From NCBI RefSeq assembly GCF_030445035.2, contig NC_080677.1, positions 868,001 to 932,000 on the forward strand: 64,000 bases of DNA, read 5' to 3'. The translations under genes were made by a program, and so were the position numbers. Source of the stretch: Dasypus novemcinctus. Its lineage: Eukaryota > Chordata > Mammalia > Cingulata > Dasypodidae. The first letter of the stretch is position 1. The number at the start of each line of letters is the position of its first letter. The notes below the pieces were generated by a model that did no database searches, had not been told where the DNA came from, and saw only the letters and a program-made list of their open reading frames with translations. Below, piece by piece: positions 28,970 through 41,382 of the stretch.

Positions 28970-29528
28970 ATTTCATACAAGTTGTGAGGAATCAGACAAA
29001 TATAGGTCTGGTGAGGTTGCAGTTACTAAAAGTGGGGAGATTAGGAGAGGAGTGGTTTTTTGAGGACAATCAGGAGTTTGGCTTTTGGCATGTTAGTTCG
29101 AGAGGTCTGTTAAATAGTTAAGGGAAGACACTGAGTAGGCAGTTTGATACACTAGTCTGGAGGTGCAGGAGATGTTCAAGCTGGAGATAGAATTTGGGAA
29201 TCATTGACTATAGACTTTTTTAAGACTTGGGATGAGAGCATCAAAGTGTAGCTAAAAAAGAAAAGACATCCTGTAACAGAGTCTTGAAGCACTAAAATGT
29301 TAAGAAGTTGGAAAGAAAATGAGGAACCATCAAAGGAGAAGAAGGAACATTTAGTGAGATAGTAAGAAAGTAGAACACATCCTTTCAAGGACTAAGTGAT
29401 CAGCCAGGACAACTGCTGCTGATAGTTTATGTAACATGCAGTTTGAGATTTGGAAAATCAAATTTATACTAGCAATGTATAGTGGTAGTGTGTAATGTAA
29501 TAGTATTGTATTGTGGTCTTTTAGAGAC
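28970..29528. repeat. Ancient purine-rich repeat, family unknown, part 1
   Basis: The G/A-rich sense strand (GGCTTTTGGCATGTTAG, AAGCTGGAGATAGAATTTGG, CAAAGGAGAAGAAGG) resembles old mammalian repeat consensus text that continues after copy B of the LTR-like repeat, at 30.06-31.3 kb. Family not identified. Confidence -1.
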
Positions 29529-30055
29529 CCCAGAACATTATGTTCTTAAAGTGGTCCATTCCTGTGAGTGTGAACCTATTGTGAACCTCTGATTAGATTA
29601 CCCAGTAGGGCATAGCCCAGGGTGAGTTGTAAATCCTCTTACTACAATCCTTGATAAACTGGAATTGGCAGGGCTGCAGAAACAGAAAATCTCCTAGAAG
29701 CTGAGAGAGGGAGCCCTGGAAGCCCAAGCTGAAGTCAACAGAAGTGTAAGCTTAACCCACAGCTTCTATGGGTTAAACTTGCACTTCCAGCTGCTCTATG
29801 AGAAAGTCACGGATGGAGCAGCCAGAAGCTGAAAGCAAGGGAGCCTGGAGGAGAAGGCAGAAATGGCCAGATGTGCCCTGTCATGGGCCTGATCGCCCAC
29901 AGCTGCAGCTCAGGGAGAAAGCATCTCCTGATGAAGCCTCGATTTGGACATTTTTCTTAGCCTCAAATCTGTAAACTTTTAAACTAAGAAATCACCATTG
30001 TAGAAAGTAACCCATTTCTGGTAAATTGCCTTGGCAGTGTTTAGCAAACTAAAAC
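29529..30055 (+). repeat. LTR-like xenarthran repeat, copy B
   Basis: It begins with ACCCCAGAACATTATGTTC and ends near TAACCCATTTCTGGTAAATT then GTTTAGCAAACTAAAACATG. CTCGATTTGGACATTTTTC and TTAGCCTCAAA match copy C (CTTGATTTGGGCATTTTCC, CAGCCTCAAA). The length is in the MaLR LTR range and the start and end resemble TG...CA, but I cannot assign it to a named family. Confidence -1.
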
Positions 30056-31620
30056 ATGTAGGGATTGTTTGTGACCTTGATAAGAGCAGTTTTAATAAAA
30101 TGGTTGGTGAAAAGGCCTGCCTGGAGTAGGTTCCAAAGACAACAAGAGCTAGGAATAAGAGAAAAAAGTATAGACTTGCTGAGATGAAGGGGTATTGGGG
30201 TCAAGAAGGGGTTTATTTTTAAAATGAGACACAGGATGTGTTTTTATGGCTTAAGGGATGATACGGAGAAAGGAGTAAGGAGAGATGGGATCTGCTGCTA
30301 AATGTGAGGGAATGGCTCATCCTTAGTAATAAACGGAAAGAAGCTATAGGTACAGAAGTGAGAGTTTTCCAAGTGAAGAAATGGAGCATTTTAGATGTAC
30401 ATGCGTTGAAGATGTTTACCAGAGTGATATAGTGATATACTATGGAATTTACGCTGGGCAAGAACTAAAGAGAAATAGAATTGGGTAAGCAACAATGAAT
30501 TGTGGGTCCCAGTAGGTTGAAGTTTTGTTGGAGTTGAGGTATTAGAGAAAATGAACTAAAAAGATAGGAGTTCTAGCTCACAGAAGGACTCTTGCATTTG
30601 TACCCTTAACCACAATTCTCAACCGCCTCTGGGTTCCCTGTGTTATTCAGTCCCTAGATTATTCTTTAGCTTCTTTCTATTGACATTTACTTCCCCAGAC
30701 TACCTTTTTCAGTCACAATCCCATTTATAAACCAGTTGTTACTCACTATAATGTGTACTATCAACTCTATCCATCTCCACAGTTTTATAGTCAAGTTAAT
30801 TAAAACTTCTGTGTACATTAATGATATACTTCAATAAAAAAAATGATTAAAAAAAAAAGATAGGAGTTCATGGTTCAGAGTGGAATGCTTGAAATTTAAA
30901 TTGTGGAAGAGTTGCAGTTATTGGTAATTACCAGTTTATGCCATTGGAAGGACCACAGGAATTGGTAGCTAAGGTAGGGTGAAAAATGAGTTCCTTGGAG
31001 GTGAGGGAATTAAGAAACCAGGCAGCCAAATTGTTAAAGGGTTGTCTTTGTGTATGTTAAAATCACCAAGAGGTATAACAGAAGTGGGGTTGTGGAGAGT
31101 GACGGCAAGCCAAGAACTAAACTCTTCTAGGAATGAGGTGGGAAGGGGGAGTGATTCAAGGGTTTGCAGATGACGGCCATAAGGAAGAGTCGTTGGTCAC
31201 ACAGGTTGGTGACAAGGGTTCAAGGCCAAGGGGGCAGAGTTGTGGAAGAAGGTGATCCAGCAGCTGCACCACGGGGCAGAGGTTACCTACCCCATATCAG
31301 GCCCAGCGCTGAGGGGATTGGGAGAGAGAGACGCCTCTATTGACAGGGCTGCGGGCTAAATGGTTTGTAACAGCCTAAGCTGAAGGAAATGTTCTGAGAG
31401 GGTGAAAATGTTGGCATTGCTGATGATTGACCGTGGACTCCAGAGGGCAGAGGGGGAGAGTTTCAGGATAGTGAAGAGGAAAAGGGAACTACAGAGCCTC
31501 GTGGGGTTGAAAGAGCAGCTCCTGGGGTAACTGGGTAAGTGGAGAAACAGGGCATGCTTGGTGCCTTTGTTTTCTAGAGACTGGGAGCAGGGCAATGAAA
31601 ACGGGGAGGGGCCCGTGCTG
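30056..31620. repeat. Ancient purine-rich repeat, part 2, with an L1 insertion
   Basis: Continuation of the G/A-rich old repeat. It is split at 30574-30854 by a small L1 insertion. No open frame of interest. Confidence -1.
30574..30854 (+). mobile_element. 5'-truncated L1-type retrotransposed tail
   Basis: Perfect 15-bp duplication AAAAGATAGGAGTTC at 30559-30573 and 30855-30869. The insert is 281 bp and ends CAATAAAAAAAATG plus A-rich tail. This is the signature of L1-mediated target-primed insertion; the source could be an L1 3' UTR or another transcript. Confidence -1.
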
Positions 31621-31627
31621 CAAAGCC

Positions 31628-31752
31628 GGGCTTCTCAGACTTCAATGTGCAAATGAATCACCTGTGCCTCTTGCTAAACTGCAGATGCTGATGAAGGGAG
31701 TCTGCAGTGGGGCCTGAGCTTTTGAATTTCTAATAGGCTCCAGGTGCTGAGG
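31628..31752 (+). mobile_element. MER5A-like DNA transposon fossil
   Basis: GCTTCTCAGACTTCAATGTGC, AATGAATCACCTGTG, GCAGATGCTGATG and CTAATAGGCTCCAGGTGCTGA follow the MER5A order. Confidence -1.
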
Positions 31753-32485
31753 AGAAGGGGTAGTCTTATCAAGAGCCCCTTAGCTCTGCAGTGGAGGCGT
31801 TCATTAGAGGAGTATTATAACCAAACCTTACGGGCACTGGTTTATAGCCGGTGGGCTGAGAAAGGTTTCACCGGGAAGGTTGTATTGAAGATGAATCTTT
31901 TAATATGTGTTTGATTTCAGAAGGCTGAGACGGGAGATAGAGTGGGCATTTCCTCGAAGAATTTATAAATGTTTTTTTTCCTTAAAATTTCCTTGATTTG
32001 ACACATTGCTTCAAGGGAAAGTATTATAGCAATGTACTACCTAGAAATAGTCATCTTTGTGCTTTTTACTCACTTGAAAGTTACTTCAAAACTTCCTTTT
32101 CCCATACGAAAATTATTTCACTCCCAAGTTCACTGTTCATAGTGAGCGATATTCCATTAGGTTCTAATGGTCTGGAAGCCAAATGCAGCTAAGTAATACA
32201 AGACTGAAGACAATCTGGAACTTGAAGACAATAGTAAAGTGTGCGACTAAGGCACTAAGAATCAGGAGGGGGGAGGACTAGCAGAAGATGGACCTAGTAT
32301 ACAGTCTAATTCCAGCCAAATAAGCTAGGCAGAGCCTCCTGAACACTTTGTGAAGACCTGGGCAGTCACTGACCCACGGGTGTCAGTGCCGCTTGCCTGC
32401 CATTCGTCAGTCTTGGCATCACTCTCTCTTCTTGGTTGGTTGGAGCCTTTTTCCTCTCCTCTCTTCCTTCCTCCTGGCTGTTTTT
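31753..32485. other. Intergenic, no gene recognised
   Basis: No coding or RNA gene supported. Confidence -1.
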
Positions 32486-32489
32486 CTGG

Positions 32490-32620
32490 TCTCAGTTTAA
32501 GAATTACTTCTCCCAGAAGAACCTTCCTGACCTGTGGACAAAATGGTGTCCCTTACTGGATAGTAGCCTATATAACTATTTCTTTTATCATACCGCCCAA
32601 CACTTTGTTATAAACATGAG
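32490..32620 (+). mobile_element. L2 fragment
   Basis: TTACTTCTCCCAGAAGAACC, CTTCCTGACCTGTGGAC and CTGGATAGTAGCC resemble the L2 tail. Diverged. Confidence -1.
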
Positions 32621-33049
32621 TTTAATTGCTTGCATGACCTCCCTGATGGATCACGCTGGAGGAGACAAGCCCCTCACTGGTTCTCCTGAGTCCCCGCTGA
32701 ATCCCCGGTGGCTTGTGTGGGGAGATGCAGAGAAAAGGACACACGGGATAAAGAGTGGTTTGGTTTCTGCTCCCATTCTTTGTGCCTACCTCTGTTTTGT
32801 TCCTTTTCTAGAGTTTCCCTGAGATTTCTTCATCTTTCCATAAAGTAAACCTCTTCACTTGAGCTAGCATGGGTGGGTCTTTCTTCTTTGTAATTAAAGA
32901 GCCCCAAAGAAGACAATTCATGAATGGACAAGTGGATTATGTCCATGGATGGTTAGATGATCTCTATTCTTCCATGATGCTGATGCTATTAACCGAATGC
33001 TGTTTTATTGGAGGATATTGATCATAGTATTGTTTTTAATTTTTAAAAA

Positions 33050-33145
33050 TTAATGGCTCACAAGGAATGTTAATTAAAAAACATAAAAAACAAAAAACAT
33101 AAGTTCCCATATAATCCACTCCCCACTCCCCACCACATCATTTTT
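33050..33145 (-). mobile_element. L1 3' end, antisense, short
   Basis: TAATTAAAAAACATAAAAAAC followed by AAGTTCCCATATAATCC and CCACTCCCCACC is the antisense beginning of the same L1 3' UTR type as the next element. It is cut off after about 90 bp and followed by a second, longer copy. Confidence -1.
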
Positions 33146-33154
33146 GTAAATTGT

Positions 33155-34850
33155 ATTTTTTTTAAGATATATACATCACGAAAAAAAGGTTACACTAAAA
33201 AATTATAAGGTTCCTGTATACCCCCCACCCCTCACCCCACTCCTCCCACTCCAACAACCTCCCTCATCATTGCAGCACCCTCATCGCACTCAGTGAACAC
33301 ATTTTGGGGTACTGCTGCACTACACAGATAATAGTTTACCCTGTAGTTTGCACTCTCCCCCAGTACATTCAGTGGGTTATGGCAGGATATATTAAGTCCA
33401 GCATCTGACCCAGCAATATCATTTAGGACAACTCAAAATCCCAAAAATGCCCCCACATCACATCTCTTCTACCCTTTCCCTGCCCTCAGCAACTACTGTG
33501 GCCACTTTCTCCACCTCAATGCTAAAATTTCTTCTATTACTTTTCACAATAGTTTTATAGTAGAATGTCAGTAAGTCCAGTCTAGTCCATATTTTTATTC
33601 CTCCATTCTGTGGACCCTGGGATGGCGATGTCCACTCCAGCTCTAGATCAAGAGGGGGCTTAGATTCCACAAGGATGATAGATGCAATTCCTCTGGTTAC
33701 AGTTGTAGGCACTCTTGATTCCCTGGTGTGGTGGTTGACCATCTTCACCTCCCTGTTAGCTGACCTGGGTTAGACCAACGAACCAGAGAGTAGGAGTCAC
33801 CACTCTGCTGAGGCTCTGGGCCCAGCTGGCATATGGGCAGCCCAGAGATTCAAATCTCCCGAGTATGGTCCATCCCTAGTGCCAACCACAAGTCCAGTAA
33901 AAGTGACAGAAGAGGCATGTGTAGAAAAGTCACATTTGAGTCCAGCTTCATCACACTCAGGAGCACAAATTCCAAAGTAGGGCCCTCTGACATGGCACAG
34001 AGCTCCAAATCCATCTGGCATGATTATATGCACTGTGGATCTCTGTAGCCTTCAGGAGAACCTAGGGTTCTATCTATTTTGGCTTTTTCTGGGGTCTTGC
34101 TGAGGTGTGCATAAGCGTGACCCCTCTGATGACCTCCTGACTCTTTCTGGAAGACTCTTAGCCATATCAACTCGTTTGTCTTTGCCATTTCTCCCTTTTA
34201 TTCAAGGTCAAAGAGCAGTTTTTAACACTTGATCCAAGATGTAGGCTGAGATATTCTGCTGGTCAGTGTTGACCCTTTTATTCAAGGTCTCTTTCTAGTT
34301 GCTTCTCCAGTTAGTGATTGGTAGTAATCCCTTGGCGCTAGGGAGGCTCATCCCCAGGAGTCATGTCCCATGCTGGGGGGAAGGTAATGCATTTACATGC
34401 TGAGGTTGGCTTAGAGAGTGGCTACATTTGAGCAACATGGAGGCTCTCAGGAGGTAACTCTTAGGCACCCTGCAGCTCTAGACCTAGTTCATATTTCAGG
34501 CACACAGGCTCCTAAGCACAGTCAATAGTATCAAGGGCTCATTATTGGACCATCCTTCCTTGTTGATCTTTGCCGTTGCACTTGGGGATTATTGTTGTTC
34601 CATTGGGGAATGTGACTGAGCTTCCCTGGGTAGGGCCTCAGCACTCCCTCCGTTGACATTTGTAACTGTAACTACTATAAAAATACCCAACATACTTCCT
34701 AACATATTTATGTACCCTGTATACATGCCCTGGAGAATTTCCCCCCACCCATGTGCCCCCAGCAATAACACCCCACACCAGAGTTCCTCCCCTGCCATAG
34801 TTGAACTCTCTGTGATCCAAAACTTCTTCAGCAGTGAACCCTAATATATT
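33155..34850 (-). mobile_element. L1 3' UTR, long antisense copy
   Basis: It starts with a T-rich leader and AAGATATATACATCACG, then GGTTCCTGTATACCCCCCA, and runs about 1.7 kb (CACTGCTGCACTACAC, ATGCCCCCACATCACATCTC, GGATGGCGATGTCCACTCC). The first 350 bp match the element at 18994-19391 and its inner part matches, in reverse, the L1 tail at 60.55-60.7 kb (GGTGAAGAAGGACAACCACC against GGTGGTTGACCATCTTCACC). It belongs to one lineage-specific L1 group. Confidence -1.
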
Positions 34851-35109
34851 GCCAAATTCAATTAATAGGAAATTGAAATACAGGGATGGGTTTAAAGTTT
34901 AGAAATAGAATACATAGTAATTTAGAAATACTAACAGAGTAAAAATAAATTGTATTAATAAAATGAAAAATATTATAAAGCTTTGTTTCTAACGTTTTGC
35001 CTTTCATCACTGTAATAGGTGTTGCCCTGTATGTACCGTGGCAAGGTACTTTCATTTCTCCCTCAGTGTCTACATCCTGTCTTTTTGTTTTTTTTTTCTA
35101 TTTTTTAAT

Positions 35110-35320
35110 TTTGTCTTCAAAAAAGTTTTAGATCACAGTAATTCACATACACAATATAGGGGACTCCCAGATATCCAACATCAAACCCTTTTGCCCTTTC
35201 CCCAACTATGATCTCTTTCATGTTATATTTGCTGTTCATGTTATATTTGCTGCAGGTGAGGTACAAATTTTGAAACATTGCTGTCAAACATGGTTCCATT
35301 TTGGTTTACATTATTGTTTA
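35110..35320 (-). mobile_element. L1 3' end fragment, antisense (tentative)
   Basis: The T-rich leader, TTTTAGATCACAGTAATTC and the GACTCCCAGATATCCAACATC segment have the form of xenarthran L1 tails. An 18-bp local duplication TCATGTTATATTTGCTG occurs at about 35218 and 35238. Confidence -1.
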
Positions 35321-35844
35321 TATTTTAGACTGTAGGACATAGTATTTATTGATTTATTTATTTTTCTGAGGAGATAAAGCTGGTACCAGGGGACTCCCAG
35401 CTTCTGGAACTGAGAGCCTCGGCCCCAGTTTCCACCTCGTATTTATTGGAAACTACCGAGCAGCTGTTTGCTATCAGAACTGCAACATAAGTATTTAGAT
35501 GAAGGTAAATAAGCCCTGTCCCCATGGAGCTCAGAAGGCTGGAGGTGGGGTGGGCGTCTTTCTAGCTCCTCGTTGCCTCTTCTAGATGACCTTCCCTAAA
35601 ACTCCCGCTTTGACCCTCCTGTCATTAGGGGATGGCTCCCACCTCCCCACAGCTGCAGTCATGTGTTGGTCATCAGTTTTTGTGTTTTTCTGTTAAAGTT
35701 TTGAACTAATTTTAAGCACTTTAAAACTCAGAGTACCAAGCTTAGACATCCTTTTTAATATCTGGTATGTCAAAAACCTTAAAGCAAGCCCTAAGGATTG
35801 GTTGAGAGAAACTCCCTCCCTACCACACACCAGAATAGGTTCTT

Positions 35845-35846
35845 TT

Positions 35847-35882
<36 letters not shown>

Positions 35883-36223
35883 TTCCCCTCCCCTCTCCTG
35901 GTTGTCTGTTTTCTGTGTCCCTTTGCTGCGTCTTGTTTCTTTGTCCGCTTCTGTTGTCGTCAGCGGCACAGGAAGTGTGGGCGGCGCCATTCCTGGGCAG
36001 GCTGCTCTTTCTTTCGCGCTGGGCGGCTCTCCTCACGGGCGCACTCCTTTCGCGTGGGGCTCCCCTACGCGGGGGACACCCCTGCCGTGGGGTGGCACTC
36101 CTTGCGCGCATCAGCACTGCGCGTGGGCCAGCTCCATACGGGTCAAAGAGGCCCGGGGTTTGAACCGTGGACCCCCCATGTGGTAGACGGACGCCCTAAC
36201 CACTGGGCCAAAGTCCGTTTCCC
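35845..36223 (-). mobile_element. DAS SINE, antisense
   Basis: A TTTA-repeat A tail (about 35846-35880) is followed by the reversed DAS body and ends CCAAAGTCCGTTTCCC. The target-site duplication is CAGAATAGGTTCTT (35831-35844) against CAGAGTAGCTTCTT (36224-36237). Full length and CpG-rich. Confidence -1.
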
Positions 36224-36239
36224 CAGAGTAGCTTCTTAA

Positions 36240-37246
36240 TCTATATAATACTTGGTCTTGAGAGCCAGGCTACCCCTCAGAGCTGTCTCAGTGCAGCTAC
36301 TTGAGGGCCCCGAAAGTTCCTTGGGAAAGTTCCATGAAAAGTAAAGGTCTTGGTAGATGCAAGAAGCTCAATTATATATGATGTCACAGACCTTTTTATA
36401 ACTGGGGCACATATAACTATATCAGAAATCATTACTCTGTGGACTTACTAGAAAATATTTACAAACTTCTAGACATTCATCGTTCTTGAGTCAAATTCAG
36501 TGTCCTTCAACTACATTGTCATTTGAGGAAAAAGTGATTTTAGCACTCGGATGTTCCTACTGAACTCTGGCTCCCTGGTATCCTATAAAGGCAGTTTTCC
36601 AGCCTTAGCAATGCAAATTTAACACTGTCTTCCTATGGAAGTCCCTCTTCTCCCGTAATCTGTGCTGTAGACCGGCTCAGGCTGGTAAAGGAGAAGCCCA
36701 GGTCCCTCTCCTGACGAATCTGCCCACCACGAGCATGTCGGATGTCAGCACAGGCTCTTCACCCCCTGCCACATCTCACCCCAGCCGAGACGCAGCCCTC
36801 CAATGGCACTCCAGCAGGTAAAATATACCTTCTGTGGCGTTAAGATTTGTGTATATGATGAGAAACTTGCAGATGGGACTGAAAATTATAATTATCTTCA
36901 TGTTACTCTGGCTGTATCAGGGAATTGGAGTGAATATCTTTAGATGTTTTAAAAGACTCTTGATGCTTGAAACTTATTCTAGTTCAAAATTTAGGCTTGC
37001 TTCTATTTGCTGAATATAGTTTTGCTTTAGAGAAAGATATATTGCCTTTTAAATGGTTTGGTACAAAATACAATTATTTTGTTTAATTCAGTTTGAGCTT
37101 CAAGAATTACTTTGTGTGTGTGTGTTTACATAGCTGCCAGATTATTGCTTAATAACTAGGTCCAGATAAAATTCCCAAGACACTGTAAGGATAAGGAAAG
37201 AACAGCTGTATAATTCTGCATTATTTTCCTCATTGTTTAATCTCAT
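36240..37246. other. Intergenic, no gene recognised
   Basis: No exon, promoter or RNA gene supported. Confidence -1.
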
Positions 37247-37263
37247 ATAGATATACCTTGCAT

Positions 37264-37681
37264 GGGAAGTGGATGTGGCTCAACAGATAGAGCATCTGCC
37301 TATCATATAGGAGGTCCAAGGGTTTGATACCCAGGGCCTCCTGGCTCGTGTGGTGAGCTGGTCCACGCACAGTGCTGCTGCACACAAGGAGTGCCGGCCC
37401 ATGTAGGGATGCCCCAGCGCCTAAGGGTACCGCCTGCACAAGGAGAGGCCCCTGCACAAGGAGAGCTGCCCCATGCAAAACCACAGCCCACGCAGGAATG
37501 GTGCCATGCACACGGAGAGCTGACGCAGAAAGATGACGCAACAAAAAGAGACACAGATCCTCAGTGCTGCCTGACGAGAATACAAGCGGACACAGAAGAA
37601 CACACAGCAAATGGACACAGAGAGCAGACAAGGGGGCGGGGTAGAGGAGAGAAATAAATAAATAAATAATCTTAAAAAAAA
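37264..37681 (+). mobile_element. DAS SINE variant with perfect 17-bp target-site duplication
   Basis: ATAGATATACCTTGCAT occurs exactly at 37247-37263 and 37682-37698. The head differs from the other full copies (GGAAGTGGATGTGGCTCAAC, then ATAGAGCATCTGCC), while the body keeps GGCCTCCTGG, AAGGAGTGCCGGCCC and the closing AAATAAATAAATAAT tail. The head resembles those at 44.25 and 45.7 kb, so it marks a second subfamily. Confidence -1.
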
Positions 37682-37698
37682 ATAGATATACCTTGCAT

Positions 37699-39140
37699 AT
37701 CTACTACTCAAACCAGAAAAAAAGCATCATTGTTCTACTGGACTAATAAATTTTTTTCTATGATAATGAGGTTTTCCATTTTGAAACCCATTACTTGAGT
37801 CATCTGAACTTCACTTACGCAATGTTTTCTCAAGTACTACAATATTTTTACATTTACCTGAACTTCATTTAAACTCATATTTAGTTTCATTTCTTCTACT
37901 CTGTAATGTATGCAGATGAAGACATTTATTATAGCATTCAATTTATTTGCTGTTTACTTAATAGCCAGCTTTACTTAATGTGACCTTTACTTGATAAAAA
38001 GGAAATAGAACATCAATAGATTTCTTTCATCAATAGGATACAATTACTACTTAGGTGATGATTTAATGAAAGAATAATATCAGAAGAACTGTTGCAAGAG
38101 CTATTTTAAGACCAAAGGACAGTTTTATGCCAGGAGCACAGGCGGAAGGTGAAATTAGCATGGTGCTCAGCAGAAAGCAGCAGCCCTATTCTCTCCTTTC
38201 TCTTATTTCATGCTTAAGCGACCATCAACATAACTTATTTGGGTGATAAATGTACTTTGTTTCTACGAAATCAAATAAAGAATGTCAGGTTTAGAGAAAG
38301 CCCAGTTTCTCTAAATTTCTGGAAATAAATACAGCAGTCACCTATGATAAAGCTGAGATATACTTTACATTCAGTGTGAACTTTCCCCCACTCATTCTCT
38401 TTCATACAAACTGACGCATCTTTTGGACAGTTCTGTTGAATTGCAAGGAAATGGCTTTATTGCTTTCGTGTGGACATTCATAAAATAAAAATTATTGTGA
38501 TAGAATATGAAAGGTGTTATTTTATGTTTGTAATAAAATAGGTTAACAATCTAGAGTTTGTTCTATTTTCACTAACACTTAAGAGTCAGAATTTATAAAA
38601 TGTCAAAAGCTTGAAAAGTTACAATCTTCATAATGTTTAGCGTTGAAGCCTTTGTTTGGCATCAGCTCTGAAGTGGATATCATTTGTTTTATTTTAAAAT
38701 GTCAGATTTTGAGATCCATAAATAAAAGCCTGAATTAATTTGAATGTGATAAGAAAGTCCTTGATGAATTTCCTTAGCCAGAATTCTATTGGTTGTTTCC
38801 TTCTACTTAAGAAATTTCATGGTATGAAATTGAGATGTGATGTATTTAGTGTAAGACTGCCCTCAAATTCAGCATATCATTTCAGAAACCATTTGACAAA
38901 ATCGAGATGATGAACTGCTCAGGCTAATACCAATGCAGCTGAGGTTCAGAATCAATTTATAAAACAAGAGCTTTTACAGTTGAAGTTAAATATTTTGCTT
39001 TTAAAGTAATGTCACCTAAAAGACAGTGGTGGTCATTCCACTTCTAGACGTTTTCCTTAAAAATTCCAAGTTGACTTTTAGCTGTATCCAAGGCTCCTCC
39101 CTTGTTTCTGTCTCTGCCCTGGTGATTAGCTAAGTGTCTC
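37699..39140. other. Intergenic, no gene recognised
   Basis: AT-rich, without coding support. Confidence -1.
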
Positions 39141-40080
39141 AATTTTCTGTTGTTATGTAAGAATCCTTCCCCGAATCTGGTGGCTTAAAACACACTAGTA
39201 TTACTTCTCACAATCCTACGGGCTGACTGGGGCCCAGCTGGGCGACTCTCCTCTGGTCTCGTTGGGGTTCTCACCTGCAGACCCATTGGGCTGGAAAAGC
39301 CGAGGTGGCCACCCATTCTGTGGCTGTGTGGTCTCAATAACTTAGTCCTCTCACCAAAATAAACTTACTAGTATTCTGCCATAGACTACTTGTGATCCTA
39401 GCAATGGAAGAAACACCACTGTTGTGGCAACAGGGACCCATGGATGTTCTGGGCTAGGGAAAGGGAGAAGCAGGTGTAATAGGGGGCATTTTCGGGACTT
39501 GGGAATCATCCTGAATGACTGCAATGACAGATACAGGCCATTATATATCCAGCCATAACCCACTGAGTCAAATGGGAGAGAGTACAAACTACAATTTAAA
39601 CTATAATCCACGCTTGGTGGCAATGCCCCAAAATGTGTTCATCAACTGCACTGAATGTACCACACTCAGGAAAGATGTTGCTAATGTGGGAAAATGCAGG
39701 AGGTGTGCCTAGCGGGGCATATGGGAATCCCCTATACGTTCTCTGTAACATTTATATAATCGAAGTATCTTTTAAAAAATAAAAAAAAAAATGGAAAAAA
39801 ATATAATTTAGTCCTCTTGTCTGGGATTCCTTACTGCAGATGGCTGGGCTCCAAGAGAAGAAAGTTCAAGTTGCCAATCCTCTTATAGCCTAGGCTTGGA
39901 AGTCCCAGAAAAATCACTTCCATTGTATTCCACAGGTCAAGGCAAGGCACAGGGACAGCCCAGTTTCAAAGGAGGGGAAATAGATTCTATCTGTTAATGG
40001 AAGGAGTGGTGAGCATGTACAGGGAGGGAAAGAATTGACGTCACTCTCAGACACTATCTACCAGCCTAGGGAGGACAGCA
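39141..40080. repeat. Ancient LTR-like repeat split by an L1 tail
   Basis: TTCTGTTGTTATGTAAGAATC, GGTGGCTTAAAACAC and CTCCTCTGGTCTCGTTGGGG lie left of the insert. TAGCCTAGGCTTGGAAGTCCC, CACTTCCATTGTATTCCACAG and AAATAGATTCTATCTG lie right of it. The two halves form one old repeat of MaLR or similar type, interrupted at 39352-39802. Confidence -1.
39352..39802 (+). mobile_element. 5'-truncated L1 3' UTR
   Basis: Duplications ATAACTTAGTCCTCT (39337-39351) and ATAATTTAGTCCTCT (39803-39817) flank it, and it ends in an A-rich tail. The body includes ATACAGGCCATTATATATCC, TGGGAATCCCCTATACG and GTATCTTTTAAAAAATAAAA. Same L1 lineage as the remnant at 100-350. Confidence -1.
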
Positions 40081-40622
40081 TTCATTTATCAGGTGCCAAA
40101 TATTTATTGAGCCCTGGACTACAAGATGAAGATAGAGTCAGAAAATTGACATGGTCCCTATCTTTGGGACAGTTATAAACTTATAGGGAAGACTGATAAG
40201 TAAACAAGCACACAGCACTTTTGTTGCTGGCAACACAGCAGATTAAATAACACAGACAACTGCGCTTCCATACCTCATTCTTAAGCTCATTGCAAAACAT
40301 AAAAATACAGAATGGATTTTGATCAAAGTTTTGAATGCATAGGAAATTCCAAGTGACCTGAAAAGGGCTTTCATTTAAAGCATATTAAATATGCAAAGTG
40401 ATGCTACTGTAGCTTATGAGGATCAGACAGAATATAAGCTTCAAGGGTTTGATTTGCTGGAGTTCGAGTTTCCTTATAGGGTGAGCAAGGTAGGGAGAGG
40501 GATCTGAGATTACTGCATCTTTCATGGAATACGCCTACAATTTCTAGGAAAGCAACAAGGAAGTTTGTCTGTGTAGAAAAAGTACAACGAAATATCGAAA
40601 CTTTAAACCTGAGCAACCCATG
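40081..40622. other. Intergenic, no gene recognised
   Basis: Holds a short L2/MIR-like phrase (CAAATATTTATTGAGCCC near 40105). Nothing else is supported. Confidence -1.
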
Positions 40623-41082
40623 ATGTGGGGGTTTGAAGCTGAATGGACCCCAGAAAAATATGATCTTCGATTTAATCCATTCCTCTGGGTGGGAGCCCAT
40701 TGTAGGTAGGAACTTTCGATGCGGTGACTTCAGTTGAGGTGCACCCAGCCCAGTCGGGAGGGGTCTTAGCCCTATTACTGGAGTCCTTTACAAGGGGAAT
40801 GAAGTTCAGACACACACAGAGAGAAAGTCACAGGAAGCACGAAGCTGGAGGTCAACAGGACCTGGAAGAGAAGGGGGAGGCCAGGAATGCTGCCGCGTGC
40901 CTTGCCGTGCGGCAAGCTACAGACCAAGAACCGCTGGCAGCCAGCCCGGAACACTGCGGTCTACAGGGGGAACACCTCACCTGGACGACACCTTGATTTG
41001 GGCATTTTCCCAGCCTCAAACTGTGTTTAACCCAACCTATTTCATCATAATTGCTTAAGCAGCCTAGGAAACTAAAACACGT
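40623..41082 (+). repeat. LTR-like xenarthran repeat, copy C
   Basis: It begins TGTGGGGGTTTGAAGCTGAA and ends AGGAAACTAAAACAC. It is CpG-richer and less decayed than copies A and B. The region GGAGTCCTTTACAAGG through CAGACACACACAGAG is the reverse complement equivalent of TTATAAAAGAACCAGC in copy D. Confidence -1.
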
Positions 41083-41382
41083 GGTCATGGAGTCAAAAAT
41101 TTATGAGGCAGAGGAAGCCAAAGCTGAGCACAAAGCTGGTCATATCTGTAAAATCCTTGGGGCACCAGGCAGAAATAAATGCAGATCCTTTTATTATAGA
41201 AAGGATACCTGAAATACATAAAGCAGATAGAGTGTGCAGAGTGAAGACAGTGCATAAGAAAGCTGAATTCACAATAAGACATTAGACCTCACATGTGGTA
41301 GTTCCTGGGGCTGTTTACCCACATTTAGATTATCCCCCTGCTCAATGATCAGTTTTAACTCACTTCTCCATACCCTTTGTCT

